64,000 bases of DNA from Pedobacter ginsengisoli (GTDB lineage Bacteria; Bacteroidota; Bacteroidia; Sphingobacteriales; Sphingobacteriaceae): the NCBI RefSeq assembly GCF_030244015.1, contig NZ_JASSYX010000004.1, forward strand, positions 1 through 64,000. The letters run 5' to 3'. Every line of letters starts with the position of its first letter. Position 1 is the first letter of the stretch. The notes under the pieces were generated by a model. That model made no database searches and was not told the origin of the DNA. It saw only the letters and a list, made by a program, of their open reading frames with translations. Shown here one piece after another: positions 1-7,364 of this stretch. Both the position numbers and the translations under genes were made by a program.

Positions 1-25
1 TCTTCTCTTTCTCTGCTAACATCAT
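1..25 (-). CDS. possible 5' end of a gene leaving the window
   Basis: Two consecutive ATG codons (complement of 20-25) open a frame reading MMLAEKEK that stays open to the window edge. A consensus Bacteroidetes promoter on the same strand lies about 115 bases upstream (141-171), which is the main reason to mention it. Eight codons are too few to identify a product, and the true start could lie outside the window. Confidence 0.25.
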
Positions 26-140
26 GCGCCCAAAGGCAACCTGACACCTAAACCAAAAAAGACAAATCAAATCCCTACATCCTCTCAATCAACTCCCCTC
101 CTATATCCAAAACCCTTTTCCCTTCCTCCGAACCGGGTTG

Positions 141-171
141 CAAAAGTAGAAAAAATATCAACCCCAACAAA
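141..171 (-). promoter_or_regulatory. consensus Bacteroidetes sigma-ABfr promoter firing leftward
   Basis: Read on the minus strand, TTTG (171-168) is followed by exactly 19 bases and then TACTTTTG (148-141). This is the full -33/-7 consensus TTTG-N19-TAnnTTTG. Transcription should start near 135 and run off the left edge, leaving a leader of about 110 bases before the first ATG at 25. I see no gene in 172-294. Confidence 0.7.
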
Positions 172-294
172 CTAATCCTAACTTTTATTCCAACTTTAAA
201 CCTAAATACCCTGATACACAAATAGAAAAAATCAACTACTCAATCACTGCTCACCAGTTGTGCCTGAGCTTAATGATCTGACATGGCACACGGC

Positions 295-308
295 AGCCCT
301 TTAGGGCT
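295..308. repeat. short perfect inverted repeat
   Basis: AGCCCT, TT, AGGGCT forms a perfect 6-bp inverted repeat immediately before the 11-base repeat array at 311. It is too short, and lacks a T-tract, to call a terminator. Confidence 0.45.
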
Positions 309-310
309 AT

Positions 311-376
311 ATACGGATAAGACACGGACAAGATACGGTTGTACTATAGTCCACCTATAGTCCATGTATAGTCCAC
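311..376. repeat. six-unit degenerate tandem repeat with 11-base period
   Basis: The stretch divides cleanly into six 11-base units: ATACGGATAAG, ACACGGACAAG, ATACGGTTGTA, CTATAGTCCAC, CTATAGTCCAT, GTATAGTCCAC. The last three share TATAGTCCA at 345, 356 and 367; the first three share the ACGG core. The period is close to one helical turn, so repeated sites would lie on one face of the DNA. It lies between the leftward promoter and the small frame at 499. No function is known to me. Confidence 0.7.
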
Positions 377-399
377 GTTTTTATGAAAAAACATGGACT
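370..399. repeat. hairpin-forming inverted repeat ending the 11-base array
   Basis: AGTCCACGTTTTT (370-382) faces AAAAACATGGACT (387-399) across a four-base loop, with one mismatch in 13 pairs. The right arm also pairs perfectly over nine bases with the preceding array unit (359-367), so two alternative stems are possible. On the plus strand there is no T-run after the stem, so this is not a standard terminator. Confidence 0.55.
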
Positions 400-498
400 G
401 TACATTAAATATTTGTATATTGTATATGAACTGTTATGCTACAGTACCGGAACAGTTTTAAAGGTATTGCTCAGCATAACAACTCATAAAGTTATAAA

Positions 499-627
499 AT
501 GGCAAAACCTGACGGCAAATTTTTGCGAGGCATGATCGGTCCTGTCGTGAATAAAAAATACAGGAATACAAAGGCAATCCCAGCCGCCCTATACATGAGG
601 GAAGCCCGACCAGACATCCATCAATAA
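499..627 (+). pseudogene. short frame resembling the N-terminus of a repeated Sphingobacteriaceae hypothetical family
   Basis: ATG at 499 opens a 42-codon frame starting MAKPDGKFLRGMIGPVV and ending in TAA at 625-627. From memory, the pattern MAK..G.FLRG.IGPVV.KK.R resembles the first 25-30 residues of hypothetical proteins of over 200 residues that occur in multiple copies in Pedobacter-like genomes (DUF6266-like N-termini). If so, this is a remnant that lost its body. Nothing downstream before 651 continues the family in another frame that I can see. It could instead be a genuine tiny gene or chance. Confidence 0.35.
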
Positions 628-650
628 AAAGCCTCAGAAAATATCCAAAT

Positions 651-1010
651 TTAGTATTGCCCGGTCGACAGGAGCACTAATGTGCATGCCCTTACCGACT
701 CAATACCATGTTGTTCTAACAAGGATTCGAGTTCCCTGTTTTCAGTACCTGGATTGAAAACAACTCTTTTAGGATTCGTTTGCAATATATAATCATAATA
801 ACCACTTTGTAAATGCGGACCGATATATAATGTAATGGTATCGATGTCCTTGTGGATCTCGCCCTGCTCTTCTATTTCTACACCGAATACTGTTCCTTTT
901 TTTATGCCGACATTGACAATCTTATGCCCTTTTGAGGTAAGCATTTGTGCCGCCAGGTAGGCGTATCTCGCAGGATTTGTCGTTGCACCAATAATTAATG
1001 TCTTTTTCAC
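651..1010 (-). CDS. CoA-binding domain protein
   Basis: A 119-residue single-domain Rossmann-like protein of the CoA_binding_2 type. The N-terminus KKTLIIGATTNPARYA (2-16) is the nucleotide-binding strand-loop-helix typical of these cytosolic proteins, followed by a second strand at KIVNVG and the family PxxxxxVVFNPG-like region near 80-88. Length matches the family (about 115-140). The physiological role is unknown; related proteins bind CoA. It starts 3 bases after the stop of the DinB-like gene, so the two are cotranscribed on the minus strand with the FAD enzyme further upstream. Confidence 0.8.
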   Translation of the reverse strand: MKKTLIIGATTNPARYAYLAAQMLTSKGHKIVNVGIKKGTVFGVEIEEQGEIHKDIDTITLYIGPHLQSGYYDYILQTNPKRVVFNPGTENRELESLLEQHGIESVRACTLVLLSTGQY

Positions 1011-1013
1011 GGT

Positions 1014-1469
1014 CTAGAATTTAAGCAATAAAGCAATTTGCCCACCATGGTAGGCATGATGTTGAATCAATCCATTTAATAATTCCCATTTAGTCAGACG
1101 GGGACCTTCTATATGACGGACATGTTCCAGCCATTGATCACCGGTCATCATCAGGGCCAGGTTGACTAATTTTTCATTGGCAATATGAAAGTCACGCAAG
1201 ATTACATCCCAGGAGGCAGGCGTTTCTTCACTTACTTCAGGCCAGTCCCCATTTTCAGGTTCTTTGGCCACATTTCCCATTAACCTGGAAATCACTTCTT
1301 CCGTCCAGGAAGTCAGGTGAAGCACCAATTCCGCTATAGTATGTGCACTGGGGATGGACCTTTTAAAAACCTGCCTGTCTTTTACAGACGAAATTATCGC
1401 CGACAGGTTATTGCCATGCCAGGCATCTCCACTGTAGGCTTTCCTAAGTTCACTTGCAAAATCAATCAT
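1014..1469 (-). CDS. DinB-family metal-binding four-helix protein
   Basis: A 151-residue DinB/YfiT-like protein. The metal-binding histidines are visible: His51 in the second helix (ELVLHLTSW) and the C-terminal HHAYHGGQIALL, giving an H137-x3-H141 pair. Members are predicted metal-dependent hydrolases or thiol transferases (bacillithiol or glutathione S-transferase-like); the substrate cannot be inferred here. It is an all-alpha cytosolic protein of normal length. It lies 30 bases downstream of the FAD dehydrogenase gene and 3 bases upstream of the CoA-binding protein, forming a probable three-gene minus-strand operon. Confidence 0.82.
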   Translation of the reverse strand: MIDFASELRKAYSGDAWHGNNLSAIISSVKDRQVFKRSIPSAHTIAELVLHLTSWTEEVISRLMGNVAKEPENGDWPEVSEETPASWDVILRDFHIANEKLVNLALMMTGDQWLEHVRHIEGPRLTKWELLNGLIQHHAYHGGQIALLLKF

Positions 1470-1499
1470 AACTAACTAACAAACGACTACCAAATCTGT

Positions 1500-3041
1500 T
1501 TAATAATACTTCATCACCGCATTGGCACAATTTACGCCGTCTATAGCCGCAGATACGATTCCACCGGCATAGCCTGCACCCTCTGCACATGGAAATAAGC
1601 CCGCTACCTGAGGATGCTGAAGAGTTTCCCGGTCCCTTGGTATCCGCACCGGGGACGAGCTCCTGCTTTCTACGCCGACCAATATCGCTTCATTAGTAAA
1701 GTAACCTTTCATCTTCTTTCCAAACAGAGGCAACGCGTTCTTTAAGCTGGAGGCTACAAAATCCGGCAAGGTGTCCCTTAGCATCACACTCCTGGTACCA
1801 GGCAAATACGAATTTTTTGGAAGGTCCGGGGATACTTTGCCTTCAACAAAATCAACCATCCGCTGGGCCGGCGCCACAAGATCGCCGCCACCAAGCTTAA
1901 AAGCAGTCCGCTCTATTTCAGCTTGAAAATGCATCATACGCAAAGGATCATCGCCCTTCACGTCATCAAGAGTAATCTGCACTACAGTTCCTGAATTGGC
2001 ATAAGGGTTATTTCTTTTTGAAGGCGACCAGCCATTGACCACAATTTCATGGTCATGAGTAGCGCATGGCGCTATTATCCCTCCGGGGCACATGCAAAAT
2101 GAGAAGACTCCCCTTGCCCCCACCTGCTCTACTAAACTATAATAGGCAGGCGGCAAAAACTCACTTCTGATGTCGCAGTGGTATTGAGCCGCATCAATAA
2201 TAGCTTGCGGATGCTCGATCCTGACCCCCAAAGCAAATGGCTTAGCTTCGACAAGGATGTTTTTTTTATGCAGCAATTCGTAGATATCCCGGGCGGAATG
2301 GCCAGTGGCTAAGATAATCGCTTCAGCAGGTAATTTTTCGTCATGATTGGTTATCACCCCTTTTATTTTACCAAATTCGACCAGAATATCTGTTACCTTT
2401 CGACCGAAATGCACCTCTCCGCCGGCATTCTCTATTGTTTCTCTAATGGCCGTGATGATATTCGGAAGCTTGTTTGTTCCAATATGGGGGCGTGCATCTA
2501 TAAGAATGTCCGTTGTGGCACCATGCTGTACAAAGGTCTGGAGCACTTTATTGATGTCTCCGCGCTTGTTAGACCGGGTATATAGCTTACCATCGGAATA
2601 AGTTCCCGCGCCACCCTCACCATAACAATAATTAGATTCTGTATTTACTATTCCCTCTTTATTTATTGCTGCCAGATCTCTCCTGCGCTGCTTTACATCT
2701 TTCCCCCGTTCCAGTACGATGGGTTTCAATCCATTTTCAATGCATTGGAGTGCTGCGAACAAACCTGCCGGGCCCGCCCCTATAATCAGTACATGTTTTG
2801 CATTACTGACATTTTGATAGCTGACTGTATAATGTTCTGCCACAAAAGTCTCATTGATAAATACCTTTACCTGCAATCTATACAGTACTCTTCGGGAGCG
2901 TGCATCAATCGACCTTTTTAATATCTGATACCCCTTAATGGCAGATTGATCCGCCCCTAAAGCGATTGATAAAGCTTTTCTAATAATGCCATCTTGTCCT
3001 AACTCTTCCGGGGCAAGTGTGATCTCTATATCTTTTTGCAT
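1500..3041 (-). CDS. FAD-dependent dehydrogenase (COG2509-type)
   Basis: A 513-residue cytosolic flavoprotein. An N-terminal alpha/beta region of about 80 residues precedes the dinucleotide-binding motif GAGPAGLFAA (88-97), with a second nucleotide motif ILATGHSARD near 245. C-terminal elements ARGVFSFCMCPGG and GYAGGIVSAAIDG are typical of the uncharacterised FAD-dependent dehydrogenase family found widely in Bacteroidetes and Firmicutes. The exact reaction is not established. It is first in the minus-strand group 3041-651. A TACCTTTG -7 element lies 30 bases upstream, supporting the start MQKDIEITL. Confidence 0.85.
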   Translation of the reverse strand: MQKDIEITLAPEELGQDGIIRKALSIALGADQSAIKGYQILKRSIDARSRRVLYRLQVKVFINETFVAEHYTVSYQNVSNAKHVLIIGAGPAGLFAALQCIENGLKPIVLERGKDVKQRRRDLAAINKEGIVNTESNYCYGEGGAGTYSDGKLYTRSNKRGDINKVLQTFVQHGATTDILIDARPHIGTNKLPNIITAIRETIENAGGEVHFGRKVTDILVEFGKIKGVITNHDEKLPAEAIILATGHSARDIYELLHKKNILVEAKPFALGVRIEHPQAIIDAAQYHCDIRSEFLPPAYYSLVEQVGARGVFSFCMCPGGIIAPCATHDHEIVVNGWSPSKRNNPYANSGTVVQITLDDVKGDDPLRMMHFQAEIERTAFKLGGGDLVAPAQRMVDFVEGKVSPDLPKNSYLPGTRSVMLRDTLPDFVASSLKNALPLFGKKMKGYFTNEAILVGVESRSSSPVRIPRDRETLQHPQVAGLFPCAEGAGYAGGIVSAAIDGVNCANAVMKYY

Positions 3042-3071
3042 AAACTGTCAGGTTTTTATCCCGAACTGTAA

Positions 3072-3079
3072 CAAAGGTA
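3072..3079 (-). promoter_or_regulatory. -7 promoter element for the FAD dehydrogenase operon
   Basis: The minus strand reads TACCTTTG, matching TAnnTTTG, 31 bases before the ATG at 3041. A weak TTTA (complement of 3101-3104) lies 21 bases further upstream in place of TTTG. Reasonable but not a full consensus. Confidence 0.45.
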
Positions 3080-3223
3080 CGAAAGTTGAGTTCTAATGTG
3101 TAAATTAACCAGTGCAAAAACAAATCCCTCATACAATTACATTTGAGGTAATAAACAAAAAGAAAAACAACATGAAACCTGCGTAGCAAGCTTCATGACA
3201 ATTAAAAAACAAACAGAAACAAC

Positions 3224-3805
3224 ATGAAAAAAGTAGTATTAGCAATAGTAGCGGTTTTAGTTCTATTAGTTGCCATTAGCGGTTGTGGTTACAATAGCCT
3301 TGTTAAACTCGATGAAGATGTAAAAACAAAATGGGCTCAGGTAGAAACACAATATCAGCGCCGTTCTGACCTTATCCCCAATCTGGTAAGTACTGTTAAA
3401 GGTGCTGCGAAGTTTGAGCAGGGAACTTTGACCCAGGTTATTGAGGCAAGGGCCAAAGCAAGCCAGATCACCATTGATCCAGACAAACTGACTGAAGAAA
3501 ATATGCAAAAATATCAGGCAGCCCAAGGTCAGCTTAGCCAGGCTTTAGGAAAATTAATGGTGCTCACTGAAAATTACCCGGAACTTAAGGCCACACAGCA
3601 GTTCAGCGAACTCTCAGCCCAGTTAGAAGGTACTGAAAACCGCATAACTGTAGCCAGAAAAGATTTTAACGAATCCGTACAGACCTACAATGTCAAGGTG
3701 AGGTCATTCCCAAATAATATTACTGCCGGAATATTTGGCTTTAGTCAGAAAGCGGCATTTAAAGCGGATGCTGGTGCCCAAAACGCACCTAAAGTAGAAT
3801 TTTAA
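3224..3805 (+). CDS. LemA family lipoprotein
   Basis: A 193-residue LemA protein. The N-terminus is hydrophobic and ends in a lipobox-like ISGC with Cys21, so it is probably anchored to a membrane facing the periplasm. The helical body carries family hallmarks: YNSLVKLDEDV, W(A)QVETQYQRRSDLIPNLVSTVKG and, near the end, YNVKVRSFPNN. LemA proteins have an antiparallel helical fold; a precise function is not established. It is followed after 9 bases by two TPM-domain genes, the common LemA-TPM arrangement, indicating one operon (3224-5028). Confidence 0.9.
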   Translation: MKKVVLAIVAVLVLLVAISGCGYNSLVKLDEDVKTKWAQVETQYQRRSDLIPNLVSTVKGAAKFEQGTLTQVIEARAKASQITIDPDKLTEENMQKYQAAQGQLSQALGKLMVLTENYPELKATQQFSELSAQLEGTENRITVARKDFNESVQTYNVKVRSFPNNITAGIFGFSQKAAFKADAGAQNAPKVEF

Positions 3806-3814
3806 TACAACCTC

Positions 3815-4264
3815 ATGGGATTATTCACGGAACAAGAACAGGAAGAGATTTCAAATGCCATATCGAGTGCGGAAAAGGCCACTTCAGGGGAAATCAGAAT
3901 TGCATTAGAGGAGCATTGTGAAGGCGATGTATTTGAAAGAGCCACCAGTTACTTTGCAAAACTGGGAATGGATAAAACATCCCGGCATAATGGTGTATTA
4001 ATCTATATGGCTCACGCTGACCATAAATTTGCTATAATAGGGGACCGGGGCATCAATAAAGTGGTTCCTCCCGATTTTTGGGAAACGACTAAAGTTGCCA
4101 TGCAGGCACATTTTGCTGCAGGAAATCTGGCCCAGGGAATTATAGCCGGTATCGTTCTGGCAGGAGAAAAATTAGCGCTCTTTTTCCCTTCGCAAAATGA
4201 CGACGTCAATGAGTTGCCGAATGACATTGTTTTTATGGATCAAAACAAAAGTAGCAAGGCATGA
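3815..4264 (+). CDS. TPM-domain protein, soluble form
   Basis: A 149-residue TPM (TLP18.3/Psb32/MOLO-1) domain protein with no signal peptide or membrane segment. Visible family features are AISSAEKATSGEIRIALEEHC at the start, HNGVLIYMAHADHKFAIIGDRGI in the middle and FAAGNLAQGIIAGI after it. TPM domains occur in proteins with phosphatase or assembly-chaperone roles; nothing here defines the activity. Its stop overlaps the next TPM gene by 4 bases (ATGA), so the two are translationally coupled. Confidence 0.82.
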   Translation: MGLFTEQEQEEISNAISSAEKATSGEIRIALEEHCEGDVFERATSYFAKLGMDKTSRHNGVLIYMAHADHKFAIIGDRGINKVVPPDFWETTKVAMQAHFAAGNLAQGIIAGIVLAGEKLALFFPSQNDDVNELPNDIVFMDQNKSSKA

Positions 4265-5028
4265 AAAAGCTAATAGCAGCCCTGTTTTTAAGTTTTGTGT
4301 CATTGTTTAGCTCCGCCCAGGATTTTCCTGCAAAGCCAAACAAACTGGTTAATGACTATACCGGGACATTGTCATCCGCTCAGATTCAGCAATTGGAGCA
4401 AAAATTAGTTGCTTTTGACGATTCTACTTCTACCCAAATTGCCGTAGCCATCGTAAAATCCGTCGGCGATTACGATGTCAATGAATACGCGCTGGAACTG
4501 GGCAGAAAGTGGGGTGTAGGAAGTGCGGGCAAGAATAATGGAATTATGATTCTGGTAGCCCTGGGCGACAGAAAGATCTCCATTCAGACCGGTTATGGTC
4601 TTGAAGGTGTTTTACCGGACATTTATGCCAAACGTATTATTGAAAATGACATCAAGCCTTACTTTAAGTCCGGTGATTATTATGCGGGCCTGGAATCAGG
4701 AACTGATGCTATCATTAAATATACCAAAGGAGAATATAAAAATGACAAGCCAAAAGCCAAAGGAGGGGGTGGTATTCCCTCAATATTCATCATTCTCTTA
4801 ATCATCGTGGTGATCATCATCATTGTCAAAAAAGGTGGCGGAGGCGGCGGCGGCAGCCAGGTAATTGGTGGCCGTGGTGTTGCTGACGCACTATTTTGGA
4901 GCATGTTGCTTGGGGGAGGAAGAAGTTCCGGCGGTGGCTGGGGAGGAGGAGGTTCCAGCGGCGGCGGCGGTTTTGGTGGTTTTGGCGGAGGCAGCTTCGG
5001 CGGTGGGGGCAGTAGCGGGAGCTGGTAA
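4261..5028 (+). CDS. TPM-domain membrane protein with glycine-rich tail (YgcG-like)
   Basis: A 255-residue exported protein: signal peptide 1-19 (cleavage near SSAQ), TPM domain about 25-155, a single strong transmembrane segment 172-189 (IFIILLIIVVIIIIV), then an extremely Gly/Ser-rich tail from 192 to the end. The TPM domain should face the periplasm. This YgcG-like architecture is usual for TPM proteins beside LemA. The tail is coding low complexity, not a DNA repeat element. It overlaps the preceding TPM gene by 4 bases and ends the operon. Confidence 0.88.
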   Translation: MKKLIAALFLSFVSLFSSAQDFPAKPNKLVNDYTGTLSSAQIQQLEQKLVAFDDSTSTQIAVAIVKSVGDYDVNEYALELGRKWGVGSAGKNNGIMILVALGDRKISIQTGYGLEGVLPDIYAKRIIENDIKPYFKSGDYYAGLESGTDAIIKYTKGEYKNDKPKAKGGGGIPSIFIILLIIVVIIIIVKKGGGGGGGSQVIGGRGVADALFWSMLLGGGRSSGGGWGGGGSSGGGGFGGFGGGSFGGGGSSGSW

Positions 5029-5117
5029 TTAGCAGCTATTGGCAGGCAAATATCACATTGTTAACATGACTAATCTGGATCGTCGGAAAAACGTCCTTCA
5101 ATATCTTAATACCTAAA

Positions 5118-5669
5118 ATGGAAATTCTAAAATGGAAGAAGCTCTCATCGAGATACCTGGTGAGAGAAAAATGGGCTACCCTGCGTGTCGACACCTGCGA
5201 TTTACTGAATGGAACGATAAAAGATGATTATTATGTACTCGAATATCCGAATTGGGTGAACGCTGTTGCGTTAACTGCCGAAAATAAAGTTATTCTGGTG
5301 AGACAATACCGTCATGGAGGCAACATCATTTCTCTTGAAGTTCCGGGAGGGGTGATAGATGGAGATGAAGCACCTGAGCTGGCTATAAAAAGAGAGTTGC
5401 TTGAAGAAACCGGCTATTCTTTCAGTGGCACTCAGTTGATTGCTACGACCTATCCCAATCCAGCTACTGCAAATAACGTGACTTATACCTATTTACTTAC
5501 AGGAGGGATAAAAACGCATCAGCAGCATTTGGATGAGCATGAGATCCTTAATGTCGAAGAGTATACAGTTGAAGAAGTAAAGCAACTTTTGAAAGATAAT
5601 AAAATCGCCCAGGCACTGCATGCTACAGCTTTGTTTTATGGATTAATGGAGCTCGGCGCACTTGTATAA
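5118..5669 (+). CDS. NUDIX hydrolase (ADP-ribose pyrophosphatase-like)
   Basis: A 183-residue NUDIX enzyme. The Nudix box is complete: G78, E84, R92-E93-L94, E96-E97 and G99, with the preceding LEVPGG. The strand pattern VALTAENKVILVRQYRHG before it is typical of the ADP-sugar pyrophosphatase (NudF-like) subgroup, which hydrolyses ADP-ribose or related nucleotide-sugars in the cytosol using Mg2+. The exact substrate is not decidable. The gene stands alone and shares the strong bidirectional terminator at 5681-5724 with convergent dnaA. Confidence 0.88.
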   Translation: MEILKWKKLSSRYLVREKWATLRVDTCDLLNGTIKDDYYVLEYPNWVNAVALTAENKVILVRQYRHGGNIISLEVPGGVIDGDEAPELAIKRELLEETGYSFSGTQLIATTYPNPATANNVTYTYLLTGGIKTHQQHLDEHEILNVEEYTVEEVKQLLKDNKIAQALHATALFYGLMELGALV

Positions 5670-5680
5670 AAGATGACAGC

Positions 5681-5724
5681 AAATAGAAAAGCCGCCGATT
5701 TCTTAATCGGCGGCTTTTCTATTT
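5681..5724. terminator. bidirectional rho-independent terminator between NUDIX gene and dnaA
   Basis: Two perfectly complementary 20-base arms (5681-5700 and 5705-5724) flank the loop TCTT. The stem core is GCCGCCGATT / AATCGGCGGC, bounded by A-runs on one side and T-runs on the other, so it works in both directions. It sits 11 bases after the NUDIX stop and 15 bases after the dnaA stop on the other strand. Confidence 0.92.
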
Positions 5725-5739
5725 GAGCAATGAATAACA

Positions 5740-7170
5740 TTAGCTCATTTTTAATTTCTTTTGTATATCGTGCACATAACCTTTAAACTTTTTGTCCGTA
5801 TCGATCAGGTCTTCGACTGTCTGGCATGCATATATCACCGTAGAGTGATCCCTCCCCCCAAAGAAGGCACCTATAGTTTTCAATGAAGATTTGGTATGAC
5901 TTTTTGAAAGATACATTGAAATTTGGCGTGCCTGAACAATCTCGCGCTTGCGTGTCTGAGACTTCACCATATCGACCGGAACCTCAAAATACTCACATAC
6001 CAATTTTTGGATGTATTCCATTGAGATTTCCTTGGATGTATTCTTAATAAAGTTCTTCAGCATCTGCTTGGCAAGAGCAAGGTCAATGTCTTTCTTGTTG
6101 AGCGTGGACTGGGCCAGCAAGGACACCATTGCCCCCTCGAGCTCCCTTACATTGTTATCAATATTATGCGCTACATATTCTATCACCTCGGCGGGAAGCT
6201 CTATGCCATCTGCATACATCTTCTTTTTCAGGATGGCGATCCTGGTTTCCAGATCAGGAATCTGGAGATCTGCAGACAACCCCCATTTGAAACGGCTCAA
6301 TAGCCTTTCTTCTAATCCGGCAAGGTCTTTCGGCGCTTTATCAGACGAAAGGATGACCTGTTTGCCCGACTGGTGCAGGTGGTTGAAAATATGAAAGAAA
6401 ATGTCCTGTGTTTTCTCCTTACCGGCAAAATTGTGCACATCATCCATGATGATCACGTCCATCGCCTGATAGAAGTTAACGAAATCGTTAATCGTGTTAT
6501 TCTTCAGTGAATCTACAAACTGTTGACAAAATTTTTCGCAGGACACATAGATCACCAGCTTATCAGGCATATTGCGTTTAATCTCGTTACCAATTGCCTG
6601 GGCGAGATGGGTCTTACCCAACCCTACGCCGCCGTAGATCATCAGAGGGTTAAAGGAGGTACCTCCCGGCTTTGCGGCCACCGCATAACCTGCTGAACGT
6701 GCAAGACGGTTGCAATCTCCTTCTATGTAATTTTCAAAGGTATAGTTTGAATTTAACTGGGGGTCTACGTTAAGCTTTTTTAAACCCGGAATGATAAACG
6801 GGTTCTTAATGTCCTTGTTTATCGAAACAGGAATCGGCATAGATTGTATCTTGGCTTCTGCCCCGTTTCCATTACTCGGCATATTGGTCGTATAAGGAGA
6901 ACCTGTGTTAGAAGATTTATCCACAACAATGTTATACTCCAATCTTCCTTCGTCTCCCAATTGTTTCTTTACTGTCTTACGCAACAGGCCAACATAATGC
7001 TCTTCCAACCATTCATAGAAGAATAAGCTTGGTACCTGTATAGTCAAAACTTTGCCTTCCAATTTTAGTGCGGATATAGGTTCGAACCAAGTTTTGAAAC
7101 TTTGGGTCGGAATGTTATCCTTTATAATTTGGAGACAGTTTTTCCATACTTCTGTACAAGTTTTTTCCAT
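5740..7170 (-). CDS. dnaA: chromosomal replication initiator protein DnaA
   Basis: A 476-residue DnaA. Domain I (about 1-85) starts MEKTCTEVWKNCLQIIKD and a variable linker follows. The AAA+ domain carries Walker A GGVGLGKTH (180-188) and Walker B VIIMDD (239-244). The C-terminal DNA-binding domain has the signature FFGGRDHSTVIYA (436-448). It opens the origin by binding DnaA boxes with ATP. I chose the ATG at 7170 because the 26 residues of open frame upstream do not resemble DnaA. The upstream gap (7171-7364) has DnaA-box-like sites that may serve the origin or autoregulation. Confidence 0.97.
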   Translation of the reverse strand: MEKTCTEVWKNCLQIIKDNIPTQSFKTWFEPISALKLEGKVLTIQVPSLFFYEWLEEHYVGLLRKTVKKQLGDEGRLEYNIVVDKSSNTGSPYTTNMPSNGNGAEAKIQSMPIPVSINKDIKNPFIIPGLKKLNVDPQLNSNYTFENYIEGDCNRLARSAGYAVAAKPGGTSFNPLMIYGGVGLGKTHLAQAIGNEIKRNMPDKLVIYVSCEKFCQQFVDSLKNNTINDFVNFYQAMDVIIMDDVHNFAGKEKTQDIFFHIFNHLHQSGKQVILSSDKAPKDLAGLEERLLSRFKWGLSADLQIPDLETRIAILKKKMYADGIELPAEVIEYVAHNIDNNVRELEGAMVSLLAQSTLNKKDIDLALAKQMLKNFIKNTSKEISMEYIQKLVCEYFEVPVDMVKSQTRKREIVQARQISMYLSKSHTKSSLKTIGAFFGGRDHSTVIYACQTVEDLIDTDKKFKGYVHDIQKKLKMS

Positions 7171-7252
7171 AGTTATTCTATAATTTGTTGGTTTACAGTG
7201 ACGATACGAGCATAAAAAAACTGCTGTTTCGAGAGATCGAATATTCAAAAAA

Positions 7253-7358
7253 TTATCAACAAAAAAAACTTAATTTTCATTTATTTGGTAAGTACTTAGA
7301 CAGCAGTCGCATACCCCGCTTAACCTGAATTTTTTGTGTTGATAACTATTTATTAACA
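7253..7358. promoter_or_regulatory. DnaA-box-like cluster upstream of dnaA
   Basis: TTATCAACA at 7253-7261 and its reverse complement at 7337-7345 each differ by one base from the DnaA box TTATCCACA. A weaker TTATTAACA lies at 7350-7358. The whole dnaA upstream gap is A+T-rich. This fits dnaA autoregulation or part of oriC. In Bacteroidetes the origin is not always next to dnaA, so the role remains a guess. Confidence 0.4.
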
Positions 7359-7364
7359 TACTTT

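Noticed and set aside
311..376. Possible CRISPR array
   Set aside because: Units are 11 bases with no spacers, and no cas genes are nearby.
4830..5028. GGC-rich tandem DNA repeat
   Set aside because: It encodes the Gly/Ser-rich tail typical of YgcG-like TPM proteins, so it is coding low complexity.
7171..7248. 26-codon N-terminal extension of dnaA
   Set aside because: The extension does not match DnaA; MEKTCTEVWKNCL at 7170 is the usual start.
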